Positions 1 to 7,767 of a stretch of 23,417 nt of DNA are shown here, piece by piece. Made by a program: the position numbers and the translations under genes. Location of the stretch: NCBI GenBank assembly GCA_041856085.1, contig JBHAFL010000121.1:1-23417 (forward strand), in the 5' to 3' direction. Position 1 is the stretch's first letter, and the number at the start of each line of letters is the position of its first letter. The notes beneath the pieces are model-generated. The model saw only the letters and a list, made by a program, of their open reading frames with translations. It had not been told where the DNA came from and did no database searches. The stretch comes from RUG754 sp041856085. GTDB lineage: Bacteria; Bacillota; Clostridia; Peptostreptococcales; Anaerovoracaceae.

Positions 1-345
1 GAGGTTAAATATACGGACAGCGCGGAGGGCGGACTTCGAATGCTTGATAAGAGCCTCGGCTATAAGGACGGCAAACTTTACTATGAAGCTGTTATTGTAA
101 ATGATAATGAGCTTTATGCCGAAAGCCTCAAGATAGTAACCATTTCGGTCTATGTTAACGGCAAATTAGCCGCAAAACAGGATTTTATCGATCAAAAATT
201 AAACTTGGACGCATATTCGGCAAAGGCTGTCGTATTCAGCTTCGACAAGGGAACTAAAAAGGTAGTCGACTTAAGAAGCAGCGAGATAAAGGTTTCGTTC
301 GAGGGCGCATACAAGTACGCGGAGCTGAAAATAAAGGAACTGTAG
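1..345 (+). CDS. 3' part of an unidentified protein gene, cut by the window start
   Basis: The frame is open from base 1, so the true start lies outside the window and the ATG at 40 is probably internal. The visible 114 residues are hydrophilic, without membrane segments, and alternate short beta-like stretches (LYYEAVIVND, KIVTISVYVNGK, KAVVFSFDKG). This pattern resembles a small beta-sandwich such as the SLAP-like or Ig-like modules of Bacillota, but I cannot assign a family. It ends four bases before the next ATG, so the two genes are very likely co-transcribed. Function unknown. Confidence 0.6.
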   Translation, partial: EVKYTDSAEGGLRMLDKSLGYKDGKLYYEAVIVNDNELYAESLKIVTISVYVNGKLAAKQDFIDQKLNLDAYSAKAVVFSFDKGTKKVVDLRSSEIKVSFEGAYKYAELKIKEL

Positions 346-349
346 ACTT

Positions 350-1075
350 ATGGACAAAAAAGAATTGCCGAGAGTTGAAGGGAAGCTGAGGTCAAAATAT
401 CTCGAAATGCCTAAAGAAATATATAAGTCAAGAGGCATTGTGGTGATGGGCAGGAGAATAAAATCCCTGATTTTCACAACTGATATTGCGATAATCCGAA
501 GCTGCAATGCGGACGCGGTGCTCGCGGTCTATCCTTTCACGCCGCAGCAGATAATAACCCAGTCCGTAATAAACGCCGCGCCTATGCCTGTCTTCGCAGG
601 GGTAGGCGGAGGTATAACCACGGGAGCGAGGTCGGTCGCAATGGCTAAGGATGCCGAAGCGTTAGGAGCATGGGGAGTAGTTGTTAACGCTCCCGTTACT
701 AACGAAAACATAAGTATGATTGCCGAGGCGGTCGACATACCGATAGTTGCAACCGTCGTAAGCGATAATGTGGATATTGACGCCAGACTTGAGGCGGGAG
801 TGAAGATATTAAACATATCCGCATCGGTGAAGACTCCTGATATAGTAAGGAGCATAAGAGAAAGATATGCGGACGTGCCGATAATAGCGACCGGCGGTCC
901 TACTGCCGACTCCATAATAAGGACGATTGAAGCGGGCGCGGACTGCATAAGCTATACCCCGCCGTCGACCGCAGAGATATTCGCGGATATAATGAAAAAA
1001 TACCGGAATGAAGCTGACAGCGAAAAATCAGCTGACGAAGAGATAACCATACTTGACGCTATGGAGAACATTTAG
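350..1075 (+). CDS. TIM-barrel protein of the phosphate-binding aldolase/HisF-like type
   Basis: The protein has 241 residues. It contains glycine-rich phosphate-binding-like loops expected of a (beta/alpha)8 barrel: GVGGGITTGARS near residue 84, and IIATGGPTADSI followed by GADCISYTP near residues 180-205. The alternation of short hydrophobic strands (VVVNAP, IPIVATVV, VKILNISA, VPIIATGG) fits the KDPG aldolase/ThiE/HisF group of barrels. The substrate cannot be read from the sequence. The start at 350 has an AAGGA-type ribosome site inside the end of the upstream gene. The last ~25 residues are acidic and probably disordered. Clostridial homologues are often labelled only 'hydrolase', so the precise role is open. 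Confidence 0.7.
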   Translation: MDKKELPRVEGKLRSKYLEMPKEIYKSRGIVVMGRRIKSLIFTTDIAIIRSCNADAVLAVYPFTPQQIITQSVINAAPMPVFAGVGGGITTGARSVAMAKDAEALGAWGVVVNAPVTNENISMIAEAVDIPIVATVVSDNVDIDARLEAGVKILNISASVKTPDIVRSIRERYADVPIIATGGPTADSIIRTIEAGADCISYTPPSTAEIFADIMKKYRNEADSEKSADEEITILDAMENI

Positions 1076-1134
1076 TCGACAAAAAATAATTGCATCTATA
1101 TTATGGATTGTCGCGAATTAAGTACAATCGAATT

Positions 1135-1164
1135 TTGTCATTGTGCTGAAAAGGATATTTTAAT
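1135..1164 (+). promoter_or_regulatory. weak candidate promoter for coaW
   Basis: A TTGTCA element (1135-1140) is followed after 18 bases by TTTAAT (1159-1164) in the AT-rich 116-base gap before coaW. Several other AT-rich hexamers nearby could serve as -10 boxes, so this is only a candidate. Confidence 0.25.
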
Positions 1165-1191
1165 ATGTTAATATGATATTGGGAGATTTTG

Positions 1192-2034
1192 ATGAGTATT
1201 GTAGTTGGAATTGATATTGGAGGCAGCACCACTAAGATAGTAGGATTCAGAAACGGGGAATTGCTTATCCCCGTACAGATAGTTGCGAATAACGCGATTG
1301 CCTCTCTGTTCGGAGCGTTCGGCAAGTTCCTGTATGATAACAGGCTTAGCTTGTCCGACGTGCATCAGGTAAACCTTACCGGAGTCGGTTCGTCGCAGGT
1401 TAATCAGCCTATATACGGGCTTCCTACCTATAAGGTCGACGAATTTACCGCGAACGGTCTCGGCGGAGGATATTTTGCCGGAGACATTGACGAGTTTATG
1501 GTTATCAGTATGGGTACGGGCACTTCATACGTAGGGGTGAAAAACGGTAAACCGACTCACCTCGGAGGAATAGGAATAGGCGGCGGTACTATTATAGGCT
1601 TGTCTAAGCTGATGCTGTCCACGAATGATATCAATAAGATTCGCGAGCTTGCGGCGCAGGGCGATGTGGGTAATGTTGACCTGAGAATAGGTGACATTTC
1701 GTCGGAGCCTATACCGGGGCTCGACGATGCCGTCACTGCCTCCAACTTCGGCAAGGTCTCATCGAGGGCGTCCTCGGAGGACAAGGCGGCGGGTATAGTG
1801 CATATGGTAATCGAATCTATATGCCAGACAGGCGCGCTGATAGCCCAGAAATCCTCTATTAAGGACATAGTCCTCATAGGAGCGCTGACTAATGTTCAGG
1901 AGTGCTTTACCGTCACGAAGATGATAGAGGATATGTACGAGGGATATAAATTCATTATACCTGAGTACGGTGAATATGGTACTGCGATAGGCTCAGCCCT
2001 CGCCGAAAGATGTAAGCTGAAACAAATCGACTGA
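1192..2034 (+). CDS. coaW: Type II pantothenate kinase
   Basis: Predicted to phosphorylate pantothenate with ATP, the first step of coenzyme A synthesis, in the cytoplasm. The 280-residue protein shows the ASKHA-fold phosphate-1 motif near the N terminus (VVGIDIGGSTTKIV), the adenosine-side motif MGTGTSYV near residue 105, the glycine-rich GGIGIGGGTIIGLS, and the C-terminal GEYGTAIGSALA. Length and motif order match the staphylococcal/clostridial type II enzymes. ATG at 1192 is preferred over TTG at 1189 because GGGAG lies six bases upstream. It stands 116 bases after the TIM-barrel gene and is followed by a hairpin terminator. Confidence 0.9.
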   Translation: MSIVVGIDIGGSTTKIVGFRNGELLIPVQIVANNAIASLFGAFGKFLYDNRLSLSDVHQVNLTGVGSSQVNQPIYGLPTYKVDEFTANGLGGGYFAGDIDEFMVISMGTGTSYVGVKNGKPTHLGGIGIGGGTIIGLSKLMLSTNDINKIRELAAQGDVGNVDLRIGDISSEPIPGLDDAVTASNFGKVSSRASSEDKAAGIVHMVIESICQTGALIAQKSSIKDIVLIGALTNVQECFTVTKMIEDMYEGYKFIIPEYGEYGTAIGSALAERCKLKQID

Positions 2035-2040
2035 AATAAT

Positions 2041-2088
2041 AAACCTCTTTTGCACATCGCTTAATTAGGTGTGTCGAGGAGGTTTTTT
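2041..2088 (+). terminator. Hairpin with T-tract after coaW, overlapping a Shine-Dalgarno
   Basis: AAACCTCTTT (2041-2050) can pair with GAGGAGGTTT (2076-2085) through ten pairs including G-U, and the 3' arm runs into TTTTTT (2083-2088). It fits an intrinsic terminator for coaW. The 3' arm also contains GAGGAGG, a strong ribosome site for the short reading frame beginning at 2090, so the same structure could hide a translation start. Confidence 0.6.
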
Positions 2089-2089
2089 A

Positions 2090-2128
2090 ATGAAAAAAAT
2101 CAGGGAGAGAACGCTATGGAAGAGCTAA
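2090..2128 (+). CDS. Possible 12-codon leader ORF overlapping the FHA gene start
   Basis: ATG at 2090 lies seven bases after a strong GAGGAGG ribosome site and opens a 12-residue frame (MKKIRERTLWKS) that stops at 2128, 12 bases past the FHA start codon at 2116. A frame this short can arise by chance. The strong ribosome site has no other obvious client at suitable distance, so translational coupling to the FHA gene is possible. No amino-acid bias typical of a biosynthetic attenuator is seen. Confidence 0.3.
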   Translation: MKKIRERTLWKS

Positions 2129-2664
2129 AGCCGGTGATAAAAAACAGACCGAGCGGAATCTCGGGAACGAGCGCTGCGGCGGGCGCTAAACCTGCCTGCA
2201 AGGGCTTCAACATATCGGATTTTTTAGAGAAATCCGATTTCGCAGACATGAGGCTTGAAGAAAAAACATTTTTAATCAATACAGATATGAGGGCTGCCTA
2301 CGGCAAAAAAAATGCCGCAAACGACAGCTTAATACCATGCCTCGAAAACCTTTCGACGGGAGAGCTCATATATATAGAGCGGCTTCCGTCTATCATAGGA
2401 ATTGCGGATAGCTGCGATATTATAATAAAGGACGACGATAGAGGCGCATACATTTCGAGAAAGCACGCCGTAATCGACCTTGTTTGCGGCCACTATGCCA
2501 TAAAAGATATGTCTACAAACGGCAGCTTTTTTCTGAATGACGACGGCAGGAATCCGTCGCTTACGAGACTGCCTAAGGATAGCTTCACGGAGCTGAGAAA
2601 CAGGCAGATAGTGAGGTTCGCTAAGCGAAATTACAGGTTTATTTTTAGCGGAGAAGAACGATGA
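2116..2664 (+). CDS. FHA-domain protein
   Basis: The protein has 182 residues. The first ~80 are low in recognisable structure. Residues ~82-180 form a forkhead-associated domain, a phosphothreonine-binding beta sandwich: IIGIADSCDIII (93-104), SRKHAVI (114-120) and DMSTNGSFF (131-139) are the family's signature loops. The arginine normally following the first glycine (GR) is isoleucine here (G95-I96), which may weaken phosphothreonine recognition. An upstream in-frame GTG at 2071 is rejected because the ATG at 2116 has its own GGGAGA site. The gene overlaps the kinase gene by four bases (ATGA), so the kinase's substrate and its reader may be made together. It opens the Tad-like locus. Confidence 0.85.
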   Translation: MEELKPVIKNRPSGISGTSAAAGAKPACKGFNISDFLEKSDFADMRLEEKTFLINTDMRAAYGKKNAANDSLIPCLENLSTGELIYIERLPSIIGIADSCDIIIKDDDRGAYISRKHAVIDLVCGHYAIKDMSTNGSFFLNDDGRNPSLTRLPKDSFTELRNRQIVRFAKRNYRFIFSGEER

Positions 2665-3419
2665 ATCTCATTAAAATTATAAACAGGCGGTATCAGCCCA
2701 TAAAGCTTTTAGGGAGAGGCGGAAGCGGCGAGGTATATTTAGTCAGAGAAAAAAGCACGGGCAGGGAGTTAGCGCTAAAGGATATAAGGCTTCGCAGCGG
2801 CTCGGAAGCCGGACGAATAAATATAAACTCAGGCGAGCGCGCGGGCTGCGGGTTAGAACTTCTCAGAGAGCTTAACCATTCCGGCATTCCCGCTTTTCAC
2901 GATTTTTTGTCGGACGGGAAGCGCGGAATACTCATTATGGAATATATCGAGGGAAAGACATTATGGGAAGAGTCAGCCGAGAGAGGCGGAATCGCGGAGA
3001 AAGAGCTGATATCGATATTGACCGACCTGTGCGACATACTGATATATCTGCACGACAGGAGGATACCTATAATTTACCGCGATATTAAGCCGAGTAACAT
3101 AATGCTTCGAAAAAACGGGACTGCAAGCCTCATAGACTTCAACTCAGCCGTGACGGAGGACTCCGACTATGTAGCCGAGGGTACCGGCTACTATGCGTCG
3201 CCCGAGCATTTCTGCGGCAGGGTAGACCGGAGGAGCGATATATATTCCCTCGGCAAAACGGCGCTCAGGGTGTCGGGAAGCATAAGGGGTATGCCTCTTA
3301 CGCAGGAGCTCACGGATATATTAAAAAAGGCGACCGAAAAGGAGTCGTGTCGAAGATACAGGAATGCTTATGAACTTAAAGAGGTGCTCACAGCCCTAAA
3401 AGGAAAGGAAGCGGAATGA
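2661..3419 (+). CDS. Small soluble Ser/Thr protein kinase
   Basis: The 252-residue Hanks-type kinase domain has no membrane span and no PASTA or other sensor region. Visible elements are the glycine loop GRGGSGEV (18-25), ATP-anchoring Lys40 in LALKDI, the catalytic loop YRDIKPSN with Asp141, the metal loop DFN at 159-161 where DFG is usual, and GTGYYASPEHF in the activation/P+1 segment. The DFN change and YRD in place of HRD are tolerated variants, so activity is probable but not certain. It overlaps the genes on both sides by four bases. Its likely partners are the FHA protein and the Tad-like components downstream (inference from position). Confidence 0.88.
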   Translation: MNLIKIINRRYQPIKLLGRGGSGEVYLVREKSTGRELALKDIRLRSGSEAGRININSGERAGCGLELLRELNHSGIPAFHDFLSDGKRGILIMEYIEGKTLWEESAERGGIAEKELISILTDLCDILIYLHDRRIPIIYRDIKPSNIMLRKNGTASLIDFNSAVTEDSDYVAEGTGYYASPEHFCGRVDRRSDIYSLGKTALRVSGSIRGMPLTQELTDILKKATEKESCRRYRNAYELKEVLTALKGKEAE

Positions 3420-3877
3420 AACAATATATAATGCTTGGTGTTATTGCCGCCGGCATAATCATGCTTGCGGTTTTTTTATTTCTTTCACTGAGAACGAAAG
3501 GAGAGAAAAAGAAGAAGCCCGAGAAGTCGCTTTTTTCGGAGCTTGAAGAAAACCCGCGTATATTTTCGGAGGACTACAGAACCGAGATTCTCACAGAAAG
3601 AGAATATGGCTTCGACGATAAAAGTGTGGAAGAAGAAAAGGCGGAAGAGCGGGCGGAGCAGGCGGCAGCCTCAGAGGCCGCTTACGGTTTAGAGTCGGAA
3701 CTGAAGCTTAAGACGGCTGCGGAGAGAGTTCATGAAGAATACAGTCTTGAGAACTGCCGGATAAAGAGCTTAAGAGTAGGAGAGAAGTTAATAAAAAAAA
3801 TCAGCCTGAAATCGTGCAGCATAGATAATCTTGTTCTGATGCCGCAGGACGAATCGGAAAGCGAGGACAGCTTATGA
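3416..3877 (+). CDS. Single-span membrane protein with acidic cytoplasmic region
   Basis: The 153-residue protein starts with one hydrophobic segment (residues ~4-24) followed by a Lys-rich stop-transfer stretch, so the bulk probably faces the cytoplasm. Residues ~50-105 are Glu/Ala-rich and likely helical or coiled. The C-terminal part carries two similar short pieces (LENCRIKSL and LKSCSIDNL). I do not recognise the family. It overlaps the kinase gene and the SAF-domain gene by four bases each, so it is an integral member of the locus; a scaffold or regulatory anchor role is a guess. Confidence 0.7.
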   Translation: MKQYIMLGVIAAGIIMLAVFLFLSLRTKGEKKKKPEKSLFSELEENPRIFSEDYRTEILTEREYGFDDKSVEEEKAEERAEQAAASEAAYGLESELKLKTAAERVHEEYSLENCRIKSLRVGEKLIKKISLKSCSIDNLVLMPQDESESEDSL

Positions 3878-4467
3878 AGAAGACGGTAATAGGTATTTTG
3901 ATGATGATAATCGCAATCAGCGGGATAATCTACTGGGAGACGCTCGGGAGAGAGAAGCTTCTTTTTTCCGAAATACTCGTATTTAATCAGGAGGTGCAGC
4001 CCCATACCGAGATTACCGCAGAAATGCTGTCAAAAAGAAGCGTATATATGCCGCAGGAAGCTGTTATAGATGTATCTCAGGCGGGCGACATAATCGGTAT
4101 GGTATGCACACAGTATATACCGAGGGGGGCGGAGCTTTTCAGCGAGTATTTTTTGCAGCCGGAGCTTAATGTAGATGAAAAATCCGACGAGCTCGTGTTC
4201 TCGCTCGAGACGGCGAAGCTCGTCACATTTCCGAGGTCAATAAAAAAGGGCGACAGAATACACATATATTGCAAAAACATGTATGTGACGGACACCGTCG
4301 TGCTGAGGACTATGGACGGAATAAGCGAGATTCATGCGGGCGCCGCCGAGACAGAAGAGGGCGGCAGGCAGATAGAGACGATAGAGGTTAAGGTTGACGA
4401 GAGGGAGCTTATGAAACTCAGCGAGCTTTTGTCCGAAGATGAGAGCCTGTCGGTCGCATATAATTGA
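3874..4467 (+). CDS. CpaB/RcpC-like SAF-domain protein
   Basis: The 197-residue protein has an N-terminal membrane anchor (residues ~4-20) followed by a region matching the SAF fold of Flp pilus assembly protein CpaB: a beta strand with EVQPHTEITAEMLSKRSVYMP, then DIIGMVCTQYIPRGAELFSEYF. A second beta-rich part (FPRSIKKGDRIHIYCKNMYVTDTVVLRTMDG) follows, as in CpaB/RcpC. In diderm Tad systems this protein associates with the secretin; here it would act on the outer face of the membrane. The position directly before CpaE- and TadA-like ATPase genes supports the call. Confidence 0.75.
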   Translation: MKKTVIGILMMIIAISGIIYWETLGREKLLFSEILVFNQEVQPHTEITAEMLSKRSVYMPQEAVIDVSQAGDIIGMVCTQYIPRGAELFSEYFLQPELNVDEKSDELVFSLETAKLVTFPRSIKKGDRIHIYCKNMYVTDTVVLRTMDGISEIHAGAAETEEGGRQIETIEVKVDERELMKLSELLSEDESLSVAYN

Positions 4468-4493
4468 GAAGAGAGCGGGAGGCGGAGGAGACT

Positions 4494-5219
4494 ATGAATG
4501 TGATAACTTTTTTCGGCGCAGAGGCTAAGGTCGGCGCCACAATGATAGCGCAGAGCGTCGCAGAGGAGCTTACGCAGAGAGGCAGGCGGGTGCTTATGGT
4601 ATTCGCGTCGTCTGAAATGTGCGATTGCTACATACAAGGGGCGGAATCTGTGAAGACAGGCATAGACGATTTAATAGACATAGATGAGATAGGCGATAGC
4701 GACATAAGGCACGTTATTGCCAAGCAGGGAAAGCTTAGCTATATCAAGGGGATAATGCGTCCGCTCAGAATCAAGAGGCTGCTTCAGCCGAGGTATTTTT
4801 TTAACAGGCTCATAAGGCTTACGGAGAAAGACTTCGACTATATGATAATAGACGGAGGGCATAACTATCAATATCCGCTTCCGATTGGCTCGCTGATGGC
4901 GGCGCACAAATGCTTTTTCGTGCTTAACCCGAAAGCGAGGGCGTTTTCGAGGTTCAGGATTCTTACGGAGATTTTGCTTATGACTATCTCGGACAGTATG
5001 TGCGACGAACGCGAAATCATACTTAACAAGGTGAACGGAAGAGAGGACGCGTATAATGCGAGCCACGCGAGGGAACTCTTCGGAATGGAAGTGAGTCAGG
5101 TACACGAGGCTGCGTCCAGCGCCGCCTGCGAGGTGATGAATCAGGTTATCAGCAGGGTCAATCGCACGTTTAAGAAAGAAATTGCGGCTGTTGCCGACAG
5201 AGTGGAGCAGGTGAAATGA
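4494..5219 (+). CDS. CpaE-like (ParA/MinD superfamily) ATPase, degenerate Walker A
   Basis: The 241-residue protein begins with MNVITFFGAEAKVGATMIAQSV, which aligns with the deviant Walker A of CpaE/TadZ proteins. The glycines thin out and the usual GK lysine is alanine (VGAT), while the upstream signature Lys12 remains. Later segments fit the fold: RRVLMVFAS (strand 2), FDYMIIDGGH (Walker B region) and CFFVLNPKARAFSR. TadZ/CpaE proteins place the Tad machine in the cell. ATG at 4494 is preferred over the in-frame TTG at 4464 because GGCGGAGGAG sits just upstream. The gene overlaps the TadA-like gene by four bases. Confidence 0.75.
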   Translation: MNVITFFGAEAKVGATMIAQSVAEELTQRGRRVLMVFASSEMCDCYIQGAESVKTGIDDLIDIDEIGDSDIRHVIAKQGKLSYIKGIMRPLRIKRLLQPRYFFNRLIRLTEKDFDYMIIDGGHNYQYPLPIGSLMAAHKCFFVLNPKARAFSRFRILTEILLMTISDSMCDEREIILNKVNGREDAYNASHARELFGMEVSQVHEAASSAACEVMNQVISRVNRTFKKEIAAVADRVEQVK

Positions 5220-6790
5220 TGTATGGATATGATGAGCAGCCTAAGATATCGGGCTTAGAGGGGAGATCTGCGGATTATGCCGAGGGTGAGACCTTCTTTA
5301 TAGATGATTTTTTGACAAATTATCAGGTCGACGAGCAAAAAATATATGTCGAGAAAGTTAATGAAGAATCGACAGCCGTCAAAAGCGACAAGGAGTTTCA
5401 GAACGTCTTGGAAAAAGTAAAGAAAAGTCTTGACGGAGATTTTGAGAGGCTTAGCGACGGTGAAAAATCAAGGGAAACGGAAATCCAGAAAAAAGCGATA
5501 ATCGGAGAGCATAAATATGTGAAGCTGTACGTAGAGAAGATAAACTCCGCGCTTGCGAGTCTCAATCTTCTTTCTGCGGAATATCCCGCTTATTACAGAA
5601 ACCTCGGGGACGCCGTATTTTCGGAGCTGTACGGCTTCGCGGGTATAACGCCGTGGGTGAACGATTACACGGAGGAATACAGGGCGTCATCTTCGCTAAA
5701 GGTAATAGGCGACGACATATATTGCCTTATAGACGGCAAGGCGGTCAAGCAGCCGCAGAGCATAAGCAGAGAGCGAAGAGAGCAGCTCAGAAGAAATCTG
5801 CTTCTGAGTTATCCGAAAGAGAGGCTTGAGGCGGGGCATAACGAAGTCTATATGCTCAGAGAAGACGGGAAGCACATCAGGGCGACCCTTATGAGCGGTG
5901 ACTTCACATATCCGGAGCAGGACGTGCTGGTCTTTCGTAAATACCTTATTTCCGAGCCCGAGAACCTGACATTTGAACGCCTCGCGGCATACGGAACGTT
6001 CCCGATGGAATGCTGTGAGCTGTTCGAGCTGCTCGCAGCTCTGGGACCGAATGTGTTCTTTTGCGGAGAAGTGAGGTCGGGAAAATCGACTTTTTTGCAG
6101 GTATGGCAGCATTATGAAGACCCGACTCTTGAGGGAACTACCGTATCTTCCGACGAAGAGACAAACTATGCGGAGATTACAAAGGGACCTTTAATCCAGA
6201 TAGTGACGGACGAAAACCGTCTTGAACAGGCAGAGAAAAGCCTTAAGAGGCTCGATTCGAACTATATCATATTGTCAGAGGTGAGAAGCGCGGCGGAGTA
6301 CAGGTTTTTTCTCGGTATAACTAATATGGGCACGAGACGGTGCAAGTGTACGATACACGATAATTCCGCCCTCAATTTTCCGTATAAGATGGCGACGGAG
6401 ATTACTGCAAAATACGGAGGCGAACAGAATGCCACGATAGCTCAGCTTTACAGTAATATAGATTATGTATTCGAACTGTACGAGGTTCCGACAGATCGTT
6501 CTAAGAAGAGGCTTAAGGGAATAGTGGAGCTCAGATACGATCCGGTGGAGGACGTCTGCTCGGCTCACAGGATATGCGAATACAGCGCCGAAGAGGACAG
6601 GTGGAGATGGAAGTGCGACATAGGAGATGATAAGAGGAGACTCGCTATGGGAATGGAAGATAAGCTGAGCGACTTCCTTTCCATACTGAGTAAGCTCGAA
6701 GAAAAAAGCCCGTTAATCGGCGATAATGTAGTTTACCCGTCATATTACAAGGGAAACGCTAAAAAAACGGAGTGTGGACAGAATGCTTGA
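5216..6790 (+). CDS. TadA/CpaF-type secretion ATPase
   Basis: The 524-residue protein belongs to the type II/IV secretion ATPase superfamily that powers Tad pilus assembly. Residues ~1-100 are variable and partly charged, ~100-270 form the N-terminal domain, and the C-terminal RecA-like core follows. Walker A is GEVRSGKST (284-292), the Walker B region is YIILSEVRSAAEYRFF (350-365), and the His box is CTIHDNSA with His381. The Asp box is weak. The length is slightly above typical CpaF. It overlaps the genes on either side and is followed by TadB- and TadC-like genes, the standard Tad order. Confidence 0.88.
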   Translation: MMYGYDEQPKISGLEGRSADYAEGETFFIDDFLTNYQVDEQKIYVEKVNEESTAVKSDKEFQNVLEKVKKSLDGDFERLSDGEKSRETEIQKKAIIGEHKYVKLYVEKINSALASLNLLSAEYPAYYRNLGDAVFSELYGFAGITPWVNDYTEEYRASSSLKVIGDDIYCLIDGKAVKQPQSISRERREQLRRNLLLSYPKERLEAGHNEVYMLREDGKHIRATLMSGDFTYPEQDVLVFRKYLISEPENLTFERLAAYGTFPMECCELFELLAALGPNVFFCGEVRSGKSTFLQVWQHYEDPTLEGTTVSSDEETNYAEITKGPLIQIVTDENRLEQAEKSLKRLDSNYIILSEVRSAAEYRFFLGITNMGTRRCKCTIHDNSALNFPYKMATEITAKYGGEQNATIAQLYSNIDYVFELYEVPTDRSKKRLKGIVELRYDPVEDVCSAHRICEYSAEEDRWRWKCDIGDDKRRLAMGMEDKLSDFLSILSKLEEKSPLIGDNVVYPSYYKGNAKKTECGQNA

Positions 6791-7745
6791 GGTTGCAGTT
6801 TCATATACGCTTTACGCTATTATCTTAGCGGGTTTCATTCTCATTTTTTCCGCCGGCTTCGTAGAGAGCGCGGAGCTGTACCGAGCAAAAAACAGGGTCA
6901 AGCTGAATATCAGGACGTCAAAAAACAGAGGAGAGATAAGAAACGGATTCAGGCTGTCGGAATATATTTCCGATATGCTGACCGTAGTGAAAGGAGGCTA
7001 TGCTCCCGAGCATATTGTCAAGTTCTATGAGATTTCGGCAGGCTGCTGCCTGCTGCTCGGCGTCTTATCTTTTTTTCTGATGACTCCTAAGGTAAGTATG
7101 CCCGCGGCAGTTATCGGTCTAATCGCACCGTTCTTTTTTTACAGGACAAGGCTGCAGGAGATTAGAAATCTCAGCTCCCGCGAGGGAAGCGTGCTCGCGG
7201 GTGAGCTGCTTAACAACTACAGGATACATCATTCCAATATATTCGAGGCGATAAGAAGCTCTGCCGAGTCGATTTCTCAGGAAGCGCCGTATTCAAGGAG
7301 AATGCTGCTCGCTCTGTCCTACGAGCTCAATACCGTTTCCTCAAAGGAAGACGTCAGAAGAGCCGTAGAGAGGTTTAAGTTCGGTATCGGCACGCGATGG
7401 GCGGATATGCTTGCGACCGATATAGAATTGGCGCAGACGGAGGGGCTTAATATCGGCTCTGCTCTCGAGGATTTGATAAGCTCCATAGCCAAGGCTAAAA
7501 AGGCGATTGAAGAGACAAAAAGGCAGGGCTCGGAGGGCGTGAGGATATTAAAATATCTCGTTCCGTCAATATATCTTCTCACGATATTCGCGTCGACCAA
7601 CTTTTTCGGAATGTCTCTCGGACGGTTTTATCATAACCAGTTCAGGACGGATATCGGTTCGACGTGGTTCATGCTGGTTTGCCTGTCATATATCATATCG
7701 CTTGTGCTCGTCAACCTGATAAACAAGAGCAGAATGGATATATGA
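6783..7745 (+). CDS. TadB-like inner-membrane assembly protein
   Basis: The 320-residue protein has an N-terminal membrane helix (~5-27), a paired hydrophobic segment around residues 80-120 (ISAGCCLLLGVLSFFLMTP and the following span), a central cytoplasmic T2SF-like domain (~125-255) with EGLNIGSALEDLISSIAKAKKAIEE, and two C-terminal helices. This is the layout of TadB in type II secretion F-family proteins, the platform on which TadA acts. ATG at 6783 is chosen over GTG at 6774 since GGAG lies ten bases upstream; it overlaps the end of tadA by eight bases. Confidence 0.8.
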   Translation: MLEVAVSYTLYAIILAGFILIFSAGFVESAELYRAKNRVKLNIRTSKNRGEIRNGFRLSEYISDMLTVVKGGYAPEHIVKFYEISAGCCLLLGVLSFFLMTPKVSMPAAVIGLIAPFFFYRTRLQEIRNLSSREGSVLAGELLNNYRIHHSNIFEAIRSSAESISQEAPYSRRMLLALSYELNTVSSKEDVRRAVERFKFGIGTRWADMLATDIELAQTEGLNIGSALEDLISSIAKAKKAIEETKRQGSEGVRILKYLVPSIYLLTIFASTNFFGMSLGRFYHNQFRTDIGSTWFMLVCLSYIISLVLVNLINKSRMDI

Positions 7746-7767
7746 TTTTTAGGAGGGACATAAAGCA

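Noticed and set aside
529..948. Minus-strand 139-codon frame opposite the TIM-barrel gene.
   Set aside because: Shadow of a gene with clear family motifs on the plus strand; its composition is that of an antisense frame.
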